NCBI RefSeq assembly: GCF_017916325.1 | Contig: NC_090154.1 | Location: 65,001 to 129,000 of the forward strand | Direction of reading: 5' to 3' | DNA from: Leishmania martiniquensis | Taxonomy: Eukaryota; Euglenozoa; Kinetoplastea; Trypanosomatida; Trypanosomatidae | Length of the DNA: 64,000 bases | Shown: positions 21,462-31,976 of the stretch, in pieces | How positions within the stretch are numbered: position 1 is the first letter of the stretch | How the letters are laid out: the number at the start of each line of letters is the position of its first letter | Made by a program: the position numbers and the translations under genes | The notes under the pieces: generated by a model | The model's database searches: none | What the model was told of the DNA's origin: nothing | What the model saw: the letters and a program-made list of their open reading frames with translations, nothing else

Positions 21462-23996
21462 ATGAGCCTGGCGCCCACTCGTGGCACTCCGCAGAACGTG
21501 GCACTCAGCAAAACCGAGGCGGAGGTGCAAGAGCTCATCACAAAGCAGCTGACATCGCGACATCCGGATGGCGACCCAGACGCGACGACCCGCCTCGTCG
21601 AGCACATCCGCCGCGGTAACGGTAGTCTTGTGCTGGAGGCGATTCGTCAGAATTTCAAGTACAACCCCCCTTCAACGCAGCTTCGCATGCTATGTGTCAT
21701 GGATCAGTGCCTCATCCAGAGTGGTCCACAGTTTGCCGTGATGCTTTCGTCGGATAAGTGGGCAGATCGCCTGTTCAAGGTTGCTAAGACGACCACTACA
21801 CCGGAGGTGCGTGACAAGATTATGATCACCGTTCTGGCGTGGTACCAGCGCTTTCACACGAACGGTCACCACCGTCTGCTGCAGCGTTTTCAGCAGAGCC
21901 GCACCCTCAGTGAGCCGTTCCAGCGTGTCTCCGCCAAGGTAAGCAAGAACCAGCAGCAGCAGCGCGCGACTAAGCTTTCGCATCTCAACTTTGCCTCGCT
22001 GGATTCGGGCAACCGCAACGACATCCTCGACTTGGAGGAGACAATTCTGCTGGAGTGTCAGGGAGATCTGGCCTCTCTCGAGTACGCACTGGAGCATCCG
22101 AACATTCTCCCAGACAACGAGATCGCCAACGAATGCAAGGAGCACAAGCTGATGTGTATGCGCATGCTCGAGTCCGGCGAGCACGAACGCATCTCAGCTG
22201 AGCTGATGACCCTCATCGAGCGTTTTTCTGAGGCTCTGAGTCTCTTCGAGGCCATGACCGGCGTGGACGTCGGCGAGGGCGAGGGTGCCAAGATGCGCGC
22301 CATGGCCGACGAGGACTTGGCGGAGGCGGATAGCGACGATGATGACGAGCAGCGGCGGCTGCGCCGGCGTAACGGGGGCGGCCAGTACGGTACTGCTGGC
22401 CATCGTGCAGACGCGGCCGCGGTGATGAAGAAGGCACAGCAGGAGACGGAGAATTTGGTGTCCCAGGAGCGCAATGAGACCCTTACTCTGCGCTCGCAGC
22501 TGGAGGATCTTCGCCAGAAGCACGAGGAGCTTCAGAATAAGTACAAGGACGCCAAGTTGAAGAATAAGGAGGCCGTCAGCTTGCTGGAGCAGTACGCCCA
22601 GCGTGTGGAGCTGCTGGAGGGTGGCACCAATGGCGCTGGCAGCGGCCTGGCGCCTCTGCCGGTGCTGGGTGCCGGCTCTCTTGGGGCGGCAGGCGCCGCA
22701 ACCTCTGCGTCGCCGGCGGCGATTGCAAGAATGCGCAGCTGTCTGACAAACATGCGCAAATGCCTGCGCGAGGTGAAGGAGGTGCGCTGCCGTGACATGA
22801 TGAAGGAGACGCATTACTATGCTGCGCAGATTTCGACCGCGATGGCGGCCATGATCCGGGCAGCTGATGTCGACCGTGAGGCTGACCGCAAGGCGCTGCA
22901 ATGGACGCAGGAGCTGTACAAGCGCGAGATGAAGCTGCGCAAACAGTACTACAACACCATCCAGGAGCTGAAGGGCAACATTCGCGTCTACTGCCGTGTG
23001 CGACCGATGCTGCCGAAGGAAATCCAGGGCGGATACACGGATGTTATGTCGTACCCCTCGCAGGACGCTGTGAAGTTCACGGACCCCAACGGGCGGCCAA
23101 AGCTGTTTGAGTTCGATGAGGTCTACCCGCCGAATGTGAGCCAGCTACGCGTGTTCGAGGACACGTCCCCGCTTATCGACAGTGTCGTTGACGGTTACAA
23201 CGTGTGCATCTTTGCCTACGGCCAAACTGGCAGTGGCAAGACCTTCACGATGAACGGATCGGAGGGCGAGCACAAGGGCATCAACACACGTGCCCTCGAG
23301 CGGCTCTTCGAGATCATTGAGGAGCGCAGAGAGACGGAGTCGTCCACCGTGACGGTGTCGGTGTTGGAGATTTACTGCGAGCAGATCCGCGACCTGCTGG
23401 CCACGAAGAAAGAGGCGGCTGGGACGACGTACGAGGTTAAGCAGGGCGGGCCGTTCGGCACGTACGTGACGAATCTCAAGGAGGTTCCAGTGACGTCACC
23501 GGGGGACATCAACGGCATCATGGCGACCGCCCAGACGCACCGCAGTGAGGGCATGACAAACATGAACGAGCACTCCTCTCGGTCACACATGCTGCTCTAC
23601 ATCATCGTGCGCACCACGAACAAACAGACGAACATGCAGGGCTACGGCAAGCTGTCGCTGATCGACTTGGCCGGTAGTGAGCGTCTGGACAAGAGTGGCG
23701 CGGAGGGTCAGCGCCTCAAGGAAGCCGTGTCCATCAACAAATCGCTGTCGGCACTCGGCGACGTGATTGCGGGACTCGCCCAGAATTCCAAGCACGTCCC
23801 CTTCCGCAACTCGGTCCTTACCTTCCTGCTGCAGGACTCCATGGCCGGGCAGGCAAAGGTGCTCATGTTCGTCTGTGTGAGCCCGGCGAGCTACAACGCC
23901 AGCGAGTCTGGTAGCTCGCTGCTCTTCGCCTCTCGTGCCCGTGGCGTCGCGTTTGGCCAGATCAAGAAGAACGCTACGACGGAGAAAGCGGCATGA
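21462..23996 (+). CDS. Kinesin-14 (C-terminal motor) with VHS/GAT-like N-terminus (844 aa)
   Basis: The first ATG is 21462 (MSLAPTRGTPQNV); the 110 upstream open codons contain no ATG. The C-terminal motor starts near residue 506 (GNIRVYCRVRP) right after a helical neck, the kinesin-14 layout, so minus-end-directed movement is expected. Walker A GQTGSGKT is at 587-594, switch I NEHSSRSH at 702-709 and switch II DLAGSER at 735-741; all are intact. The middle is coiled coil (about 310-390 and 455-505), broken by a Gly/Ala-rich linker. Residues about 20-140 look like a VHS domain (TQLRMLCVMDQCLIQSGPQF, then a Trp-containing last helix). A helical GAT-like segment follows at about 180-265. VHS-GAT modules bind ubiquitinated membrane cargo in trafficking adaptors, so a vesicle-linked motor is suggested. 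Confidence 0.94.
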   Translation: MSLAPTRGTPQNVALSKTEAEVQELITKQLTSRHPDGDPDATTRLVEHIRRGNGSLVLEAIRQNFKYNPPSTQLRMLCVMDQCLIQSGPQFAVMLSSDKWADRLFKVAKTTTTPEVRDKIMITVLAWYQRFHTNGHHRLLQRFQQSRTLSEPFQRVSAKVSKNQQQQRATKLSHLNFASLDSGNRNDILDLEETILLECQGDLASLEYALEHPNILPDNEIANECKEHKLMCMRMLESGEHERISAELMTLIERFSEALSLFEAMTGVDVGEGEGAKMRAMADEDLAEADSDDDDEQRRLRRRNGGGQYGTAGHRADAAAVMKKAQQETENLVSQERNETLTLRSQLEDLRQKHEELQNKYKDAKLKNKEAVSLLEQYAQRVELLEGGTNGAGSGLAPLPVLGAGSLGAAGAATSASPAAIARMRSCLTNMRKCLREVKEVRCRDMMKETHYYAAQISTAMAAMIRAADVDREADRKALQWTQELYKREMKLRKQYYNTIQELKGNIRVYCRVRPMLPKEIQGGYTDVMSYPSQDAVKFTDPNGRPKLFEFDEVYPPNVSQLRVFEDTSPLIDSVVDGYNVCIFAYGQTGSGKTFTMNGSEGEHKGINTRALERLFEIIEERRETESSTVTVSVLEIYCEQIRDLLATKKEAAGTTYEVKQGGPFGTYVTNLKEVPVTSPGDINGIMATAQTHRSEGMTNMNEHSSRSHMLLYIIVRTTNKQTNMQGYGKLSLIDLAGSERLDKSGAEGQRLKEAVSINKSLSALGDVIAGLAQNSKHVPFRNSVLTFLLQDSMAGQAKVLMFVCVSPASYNASESGSSLLFASRARGVAFGQIKKNATTEKAA

Positions 23997-25594
23997 GTCG
24001 TCGGGGACCGTAGGGAAGGACGCGAAGAGGTGGCGACGAGACGGAAGCACGTCCGAAGAGGAGCTCAAGCGCGAGGGCGAGGGAGAGGAGCAGCAGGCGG
24101 GTGCGTGCATACAGGGCGAGACATCGCTGTTGATGTGCGCATGCATATACTTTGTTTCGTGTCGTTTCTGCTCACCTCTCCCCCTCATTTCTTTGAGGTC
24201 GACTAAACCTCATCAGCAAATTTGCGGAGTTTTTTTTTGTTGTTATGCGTGCGCGTGATGGCGTGCCCCACCGCTCTGGAAGCCCGCCGCGCGTCGGTCT
24301 GCAGCAGCGTTGGGACATTTCACGGATGATGCAGAAGCGAGCGAGGTTAGGGGAGCTCGATGTGGACAAAGCGTTACACATGCGTTTACTGCCCTTTCAC
24401 TACCACACCCCTTTGCCATCATCCCCCTAACACACACACACACACCATCACCCAGGCTTTTGCGGCCCTTCACCTTTCATTTTGCTGCAGATCACACTGC
24501 GGTTGCGTTGCCCCTTCTGTGGACTCAGCCAGGAGAGCGTGGCGGCAGCTTATCGTCTTTCTTTTCGCGTCAGCGGTTTCAAGACTCTCTGTTTCTCGAA
24601 TGACGCGCTGTGCTCCTCCTCTTCCTCTGACGTGCGTGCTGCTCATGTATGCTCGTGCACTCTCGCCCCTCGCCGCTTTGCTTTGCCTTTTCACTCTTGT
24701 CCGTTTTTTTCCCCCTTTCGTGCTTCTGACTTATTGTGTACTGTACAGCGTATGATTGTTTGAACGTCATCACGGCCAATGCGTCTGTTGCTCCCTCTTC
24801 TTTTTTCCCCGGTGCCATGCCAGACACGCTGGTTTGCTGCTTTCAACGCTCCTCCCCCCACCCTCACCCCGTCAAGCGCCTCCTTTCTCCTTCTCACTTC
24901 GTCCGTTTTCAGTTGCTCGCATCTCAGTGGTTCTCCTGCCTTCGCGCGCTTTCGTTTGTTTCTGTTTGGATTGAAAGCTGCGGATGCGTTCGTTCTTTGC
25001 TTTTGGCGCTCTTTGGTGATGTATGCGTTGCCGTTTGTCCGCCGTATTGCGTTTGCGCATTGCCTTTTCTTTGCTTCACATCCGATAGGGTTGAGTGAAT
25101 ACAAAAAAAAACAAAGGATTCTGCCGCAAAAGAGGAAACGTTGAAAGAAGAAGAGGGGAAGAGCAGATATAACCATATATAACCATGCGCAGTGTAGCTT
25201 ACCCCAACGACCATGCACGCACCGATCTCTTCACGTGCATGACTTACCGACAGACAGACGCACGCAGAGACATATTTCACTGATGATGAGGCGATCAAGT
25301 TGCCTCTGCCTTCCTGCTGAGCCTCCTTCATTTCTTCTTTCACCCTTTCTGCTGAACAGGGCATGTGGGCGACTCGGCTTGCGTGCACGCGCGCGGGTGA
25401 CGTTATGGATGACGTAGAAAATGGTGTATCTCGAAAACTAACAAACACCTCGTACAGTGCACAGCTTTGCAACAGCCGGTGCTAGGCCGCTCTTCGCTTA
25501 TTGAAGCAGAAAGGCATTGAGGGTCGATTCTGCGCACCAGCTGGCTGCCCTTCGTGCAGATCTGTTCTCGAAGGGCGTTCTTGCCGTGCCCTGA

Positions 25595-25616
25595 CTCCAA
25601 GTCCCTCGACTTGGAG
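25595..25616 (+). repeat. 8-bp stem-loop
   Basis: CTCCAAGT (25595-25602) pairs exactly with ACTTGGAG (25609-25616) across a six-base loop, in the long non-coding stretch. Confidence 0.5.
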
Positions 25617-27610
25617 CTGGGTACTGACGTTCTACGTGCCCCGCTGCGGACACTGCCCCCTCCCCCCTTACCACTTCCACAACTCAACAAACGGCGAGCG
25701 AAACGGCTCATACGAGCCCCCTCTTCATCTCTCCCTGTCTCTCCCCACCCTCCTGCCGCCTCACACTCGTTTCTCCGGCGGCTCTGCTTCTTTGAACGAC
25801 GAAGTGCATCCGTGAGCACGAGCACACGCGCAGACACGCACACAACGAGAAAACAAAGGAAAACGCCGATAACAAGAAACACGTCTCTTGACGCTCTCCA
25901 AATCTCCGACCAAAGTGCGAGTGTGCGGCAGCGAGAAGCCTTGCTGTCCTGTGTGCTGCGCCCGAATCAGCGAACACACGTACACGTGCCTCCTCATCAG
26001 TGCAGGCAGGTGCAACCGAGAGATCGACGTTCAATTCGCCCTCTTCTCCCAACATCCGGAGCAGCAACGGCAAAAAACATCAACACTACGCTTCTTTCAG
26101 AGACGTGTGCGACAGTGGACTGGCGGCCAACTTCCCTCCCCCTCGCCCAACGTCGCCTGAGCACAACTGTTACTCGACGGCGTATTTTTCCCCCTTTTCT
26201 CGCGGTTTTCGTGTGCCTGAGTGTGTGTGTGTCCCTTATCATCTGCCTGTCCGATAATCTTGTCTGTGTGCGTGTGCATCTTTGTGTCTTTTTGTGAGCC
26301 AACGCACAGGTCATTGGCATCTCGTGATTTCACTCATACACCGATACACAGCACCGTCCTTCCCCGTCGCGCCTCCTCTCTTCTCCGTCCCACTGACGTC
26401 GTCCAGGGGTGCCTCGCTCCTACCCACTCTCTGTATCTCTGCCATTCACTGTGAAACAAACGGTGCTTTCTCTCTCCCTTTTCGCTCTCTCCACTCGCCC
26501 TCTTTTCCGCCTGCCTGTCTCAGTTTTTTTTTGTTTTTGCTGTTGTGGTTGCGGCTGTGCCGTCTTTTTACTTGTACGTTCTCTCCACGTTGTCTGGTGT
26601 CCCGGCTGAGCTCACTTTTTGCCTTTCCTGCGCGCTTTATCGCGTTCGCTCGTCTCTTCCCTTTCTTGGCTCTCCTCGTTTTCTCTTTGCACTTTACGTT
26701 CATCTCTGGTCGGTCGATCTTTCTGTTTCACAAGAAGTTGCGTATTTTTTTTCCTTCGCCGTTGTTCTTAGTGTCGGCCCTGGTGTTACTCCTTCACCCT
26801 TCTTCTCCCGCTCCTCTTTCGCTTTCTCATTCCTCTCGCATCATCTCTGTTTGCCTCTCCATCTCTATTGACCATCATCACCTTTTCTCTCCGTCGTCAT
26901 CATCGGTTGTGTGTGTGTGTGTGTTTCTATATCTGCTCCGAATACGCTTGAAATTGCAAGCGCGCCACTCGGAGCAATCTGCGTCAAGCAGTCTCCCTTT
27001 TCTCGGCGTGAGTCTTGTTCGTGTGGCCTGTGCGCCAGTGTTGGTGCCTCCGTGTTGGTGTTGCCCTCTTGTATGGGCGCAGGTGGAGTTCAGGGAAGAC
27101 GAAACGCAGCGCTAGCGAGAGAAAGAGAGAGAGCAAGCGAGCGAGCGAGCGATTGCCTTCTCCCTCCATCGCATTCCCATCTCCTGTATCCGCTGTATTT
27201 TTGTTTTTTGGGTTGCGTAGTGCGACTACGCTCGCCTCTGTGCTCATAGACCAAAAAGTGCCTTCTATACACGCCCCCATCCCACCTGTTGAGTTTGCCG
27301 ACGCCGTTCCTATCTGTCTTTTTTTGTTGTTCTTCTTCGGTGTTTTCGAGGGCTTTTGTCGCCTGTATCTCCTCCCCTCTCTCCCTCTCGACATCGCTAT
27401 CTGTACGTATTATCTGTGCTTTCTGTTCTTCCTTTTGCCTCCCCGTATATCTGCTCGTGCCGAATCGCAGCGCGGCAGCTGGCAGCTCAAGGATAAGTGA
27501 AGTGCTGTGAGCCACAAGCCGCTGGGTGCACGTCAACACAAGCACACGTACGCAACGGGGGAATCGTTTCATAGTGCACAAGCTCACAGCGATATCGGTC
27601 GAACAGGAGT

Positions 27611-27631
27611 CCCCCCTCCCCTCCCCTCCCC
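27611..27631 (-). other. Potential G-quadruplex (minus strand)
   Basis: C-runs of 6, 4, 4 and 4 split by single T on the plus strand give four G-runs on the minus strand, inside the 8-kb desert. Confidence 0.4.
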
Positions 27632-30600
27632 TCTTGATTGCTCATCACCCGTGAAAAAGCGAACAACCCCTCATCATCACCCGCATTGTCCATCAGCTCA
27701 GGCGCGATTTCATCCAGAGCTGAGGAGACAATATAATACGCATAAAGCCACAGCCACAGTCACAGCCACAGCCACGGCAACGCTGTGTTGACACATTGGC
27801 ATACAGACACACACTCGAACAGAAATACACTCACATCAATACAGCGTGACAACTTCCTACCAGACAAGCGGCAAAGCAAAAACATAAAGGAACGCCTTTT
27901 CCCCTTCTCTCCGTCCCCCTCCAAAAAGAAAAAGGTGTCGGGTGTACACCCACGGCAGTGATTGCAGCAGAGTAAACAAGAAGAAAAACAAGGGCACCAT
28001 TACCAAAGTACGCTGAAGAGGCACCGTGCGCACGCGAGAAGTAGGGCCGATAGGAGAAAGAGAGCAAAGCCCCCCCTCTTGAGCCGCCTGAAGAGGCTAT
28101 CCAGCAACTCGTACGGTTGCTGCCGGTGTTCTCCCCCCTTCCGCGCCTGCTCTTGGTTTTGTCTTCTCTCTGCGTTTCTCTTCAGCGCTCCCCAGGATTC
28201 CCTGCCCTTTTCTCGCGTGCTGTTTTCTCGTCTCCTCGTCTCTCTCTCCTCCCCACTTTCTCTCTCTCTCTCTCTGCGCGCGCGCGTCTGCCTTTCGACG
28301 CCCTTTCCTCTTCACACTGTTTTTTTTTCTCCTTTGTCAGGGCTTCTCTTGCAGCGTCTTCTTTGTTCTGTATCTCGCCGGCTTCTATCTTTCCCTCCCT
28401 CTTGAGCACCTTGTTGGAACAGCGAGTGTGCATGTGACGGCGTTGCGCTCCTGTCTGCTCTTTCTGCCTCTGCCTCTTTGCCTGTGTGCCGACAGGGCTG
28501 ACTTGCTTTCCTCGCTCGACCTCCTCACATCCCTCTCAACCCCGCCCATCTACTCGTCATCTCTCGCAGTGCCGCAGACCTCCAGGGTGCCATTCTTTGC
28601 CTTTTTCTCTTTTGATTGGTACTGCTCGCGCCTTTCCTCCCTCCCTTCCACTTGGCACCGTTTGCGGATCGCTCTGTTTTTTGTGTGCGTGTGTGCCGCG
28701 TCGTCGCTGTTCCGTGACTTCTCCAATTTAATTTTTTTTCCCGTTTCGCTCGCCTCTTCGCTTCGCATTTGTCTTCTCTCTCCTCTCTACGCCGCTCTCC
28801 GCTCTCCTCCTGCTGCTGCTGCTCTGAGCGGCTTCAAAGAGTGTCCTGATTTGTCGTCCCCTCTCTCCCCCATTTCGCTTCCGCCTCGTCTCCATCGATA
28901 AACACAAACACTCCTGTATGTATACATCTCTCTCTCGCCCACAATCAACATATACGCAGTTCACGCAAAGCTGTCGCTGTTGTCTGTCCTTTGTGTGCGG
29001 TGCATTTCGCATCTCAAGTCGAGGTGGAGAAGGACATAAATAAATATATATACATACACGACAAGTCAAGCAAGAGAAGACGGAGTCTTCGTTCGTAGAC
29101 TTGACTTCCCCTCCACCTCTTCATCACTGGTTGTGTTTTTTTTTCCTCTTCCCGGTGTTGTGTCAGCTGTCGTCATTCGTCGCTCACTCATTGCTTTTCT
29201 CCCGCTGCTCCCTCGTCTCGGAGTGGGTGTTCTCCTCTCCTTCGCTGCCCTTTTCGCTTCCTTTTTTTTTTCTCACGCCGCGCGCACCATCGCCACGACT
29301 CTCTTTCTGTGAGCTTCCCTCTTCTTCACCTCTTCCGTTTTCGCTTTGTGCCTTTCCATTTTTATTTTTAAATTTCCACCTCTTACGGGATTCTCCTCAG
29401 GCCATACACATACACATACACACACAAAAAAGCGAACGGGGTGCGTAATAATTGGAAAAAGAAACCAAAAAAGAGCTCTATTGCTCCTGTGCACGCGCGC
29501 GCGCACACACACGGAGCGCCGCGCCGCACATCGCCACATCACCTCTACGGCTGTGCCGTATCTCTTTCGCCTTAACACGCCTCGCCATATCTTTTTTTCC
29601 TTTGTGGTGCTTGCTGTCCGATTCTCTACGTGGTGGACGCTGCTCTCCCTCTCCCTCACCACTCTTTTACTCTTCGTGATAATCTCAGCGTTGTCTTTCT
29701 ATCTGATATCTCATTCTCTGCCCTCGTGTTGGTATGTGTGTGCGCGCTTGCTTGCCTCCTGTTATCCTCGCTCGCTTCCGTTTCCGCCTCATACCTTCCG
29801 CTTTCTCACTTGCGCACGCGCAGGATTGACGTCCCTGTATTGGGTCGTGCGGGTCTTTCGCCTCTCTTGTTCATTCGCCACCTCCCTATTGCTGCGACAC
29901 GGCTCTTTTCCTGAGAGTGAACCGCAGTGGCACAACTGGCCTTCATCGTCTACCATCTCTGCGTGTGCATTTGTGGGTGCGTGTGTGGGGTGGTGGTGGT
30001 GGTGCCAATAGCGAAGGCTGGCAGTCTTGCTTTACTTCGCGTACCCTTTCCCATCTCCTCATCCCCCCTCCCTCGTAGACAAAGGGAGGCGAAGAGAAGG
30101 GGAGGAGAGGATCGCTCTCCGATCAGGTGTGCATACGTGGCGCGGGTGTATCGTTGTGGGGCTTTATCAAGACACTGATCAGCCTTCTTTCCTGAACGAA
30201 GAATTTAAAAGGCACAGGCCTATTCCTGCGAGCCTCTCTTTGTTCGTGCACAATTGCGGCTGGGGTGACTCCCTCGCTGTCTTGCACCTGCTGTAGTGCT
30301 TGCTTTATCCATCTCTTCTTCCCTCTTCGCTTCTCCGCCGTTTTTCTAGCTGCTCGTTCGATTTGGTCTTGAGGTCTGTGTGTCGGAGCGCGCGCTGTTC
30401 CGTCAAGAGGTCCGCGCGTTATTCTGAGAAGTGCTGGGGCGTGCATAGGGCTTTCTCTTTTTCCTTTCTCATCTCATTCCCACATACTTACATACGCACA
30501 CCTACACAGACACACAAGCAGAGAGACGCTGACAAGAAAAAACAACACACAGAGAGAGTGTGTGTGCAAAAGGGTACCTCATAGTCGTCAGGTGCGTCGG

Positions 30601-31613
30601 CGTCTGTGCGCCTGTGCACGCTTCTGCTCCCCGAGAGCGGCGCGTGATCGTCTGTGTGTGTCTCTTATGCGTAATTCTTGCTGGTGTCACCCCGTTTTCT
30701 TCCTTCCCATATTTCTGGCGTTCTTAGCGAGTATTTTTGCGAGCCGTGGGGTGGAGGTCCTTTCGGTAGCGAGGGTGCGTGCGTGTGTGCCTGCCCCCAC
30801 CCCCCTCTGTGAGACTGTGTGGGCCGCCTCTTCCTCTCACGCCGTGGTACAAGTTTGATCTCTCCTTCTCTTCCTGTGTTTCTCCTTTGCACAGCTGTTG
30901 ACGGGATCCGGGGCGAATCTCCTCCACGGTGTCGTCCCTTCTGCTTTTTTTTTGAATCTTCGTTGCCGTCCTTCCTTCATCTCTCCCTCTCTTTGTGTGT
31001 GTGTGCTCCTCTGACATACGCCTTCTCCCTCCCTCTGACCCCAGAAGTTATCACCGGGCTCGCCTCGTACCCTCTCTCTCACACACAAACACAGACACCA
31101 ACGCAAATATACATCTTCCCCCTCCCCTCTGTTTCTGACGGTGATTTACTCCTCCCTCCTTTTCGTCTCCCGTCGGAGAGCGTGTTTGTGCTTCACGGGC
31201 CTCGCTCAGGTTTCAGCTTCCCACCTTCTGCGTTTCTTTCTCGGCTCATCGGCGGCAGCGGTCGGCATCCGCTGCCTTCGCCTTGCCTCGACTGTTTTCT
31301 CAATTTCCCGAGAGAAGTCGGCATTTTCCTCTCACCCCTCCGCTCTTTGGCCCACCCACAGTAGCACACGGACAAGCAGACCTTCGCTTCCGTGCACCGG
31401 CAGCAGTGGTAGCGCTTGCCGTCACACCCACCACGTCCCCGCACATACTTGGCTACCATCCGCGCCAACACCAATCTTCAGCGCGGGCATCGTCGCGCCC
31501 GGTTTTTCTCGTTGGTTACACGTTTTTGTGTCTGTGAGTGTCTTGCTGCGCGTCACTCTGTCCCCTCTCCTCTTGGCGCATTCCATTTTCGGCTCAGCAC
31601 GCCGTGATACTCT

Positions 31614-31634
31614 CCCCCCTCCCCCTCCCCTCCC
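31614..31634 (-). other. Potential G-quadruplex (minus strand)
   Basis: C-runs of 6, 5, 4 and 3 split by single T, about 340 bases upstream of the next start codon. Confidence 0.35.
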
Positions 31635-31951
31635 TTCTTCTCTGCTCTTTCGCGTCACCTTTTCCGTTGTTGTGTCCCTCTTGTACACTTCTCGTCCTTG
31701 CCACGTCACTGTTCGCGCATCTTTTCTGTCCCTTTTTTCCTTCGTTTCCCTTCTGCGAAATTAGCACGTCTCCTCCAGCGACGACTGAAGTGGCGGTCGT
31801 GTCTGCTGCTGAGGTGTTGTCGACGACTCGTCGCACATTTTTTTTGCTCACCTCGCTTTCCGTTTGCTGCGATCGCATCACTTCGGCTGCAGTGTGTGCG
31901 CTTCAGCTTCTTGTGCTGCTTGGTTTCTCGTGGTCTATTGCTCACGTGTGA

Positions 31952-31970
31952 CCTCTCTCTCACTCTCCAG
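31952..31970 (+). promoter_or_regulatory. Candidate trans-splice acceptor next to start codon
   Basis: A CT-rich run is followed by AG at 31969-31970, six bases before ATG 31977. The start context GCCGCCATGG is a textbook strong eukaryotic context. Other AGs exist upstream, so the very short leader is a hypothesis. Confidence 0.35.
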
Positions 31971-31976
31971 GCCGCC

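Larger units (their letters stand above)
23997..31976. other. Long pyrimidine-rich gene desert (8 kb)
   Basis: No convincing gene is present. The plus strand is dominated by C and T runs, with scattered AC/GT microsatellites, a GAGCGAGC-type repeat (about 27117-27150), CACAGC-type hexamer repeats (about 27749-27776), a small hairpin (25595-25616) and two C-rich tracts (27611-27631, 31614-31634). Plus-strand frames of 200-280 codons here (for example 26282-27115) are Ser/Leu/Phe/Pro-rich translations of pyrimidine tracts. The last 279 bases are open in frame with the next gene but lack an ATG. Confidence 0.65.

Noticed and set aside
22194..22901. Minus-strand open frame of 235 codons
   Set aside because: It lies fully antisense to the kinesin coding sequence, a shadow of GC-rich codons.
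25554..26297. Plus-strand open frame of 247 codons
   Set aside because: Composition follows the local nucleotide bias and no conserved pattern is visible.
26282..27115. Plus-strand open frame of 277 codons
   Set aside because: It is a Ser/Leu/Phe/Pro-rich translation of pyrimidine tracts, with no domain-like pattern; the neighbouring frames look the same.
29346..30011. Plus-strand open frame of 221 codons
   Set aside because: It crosses AC microsatellites and C/T runs and has no codon bias or recognisable motif.
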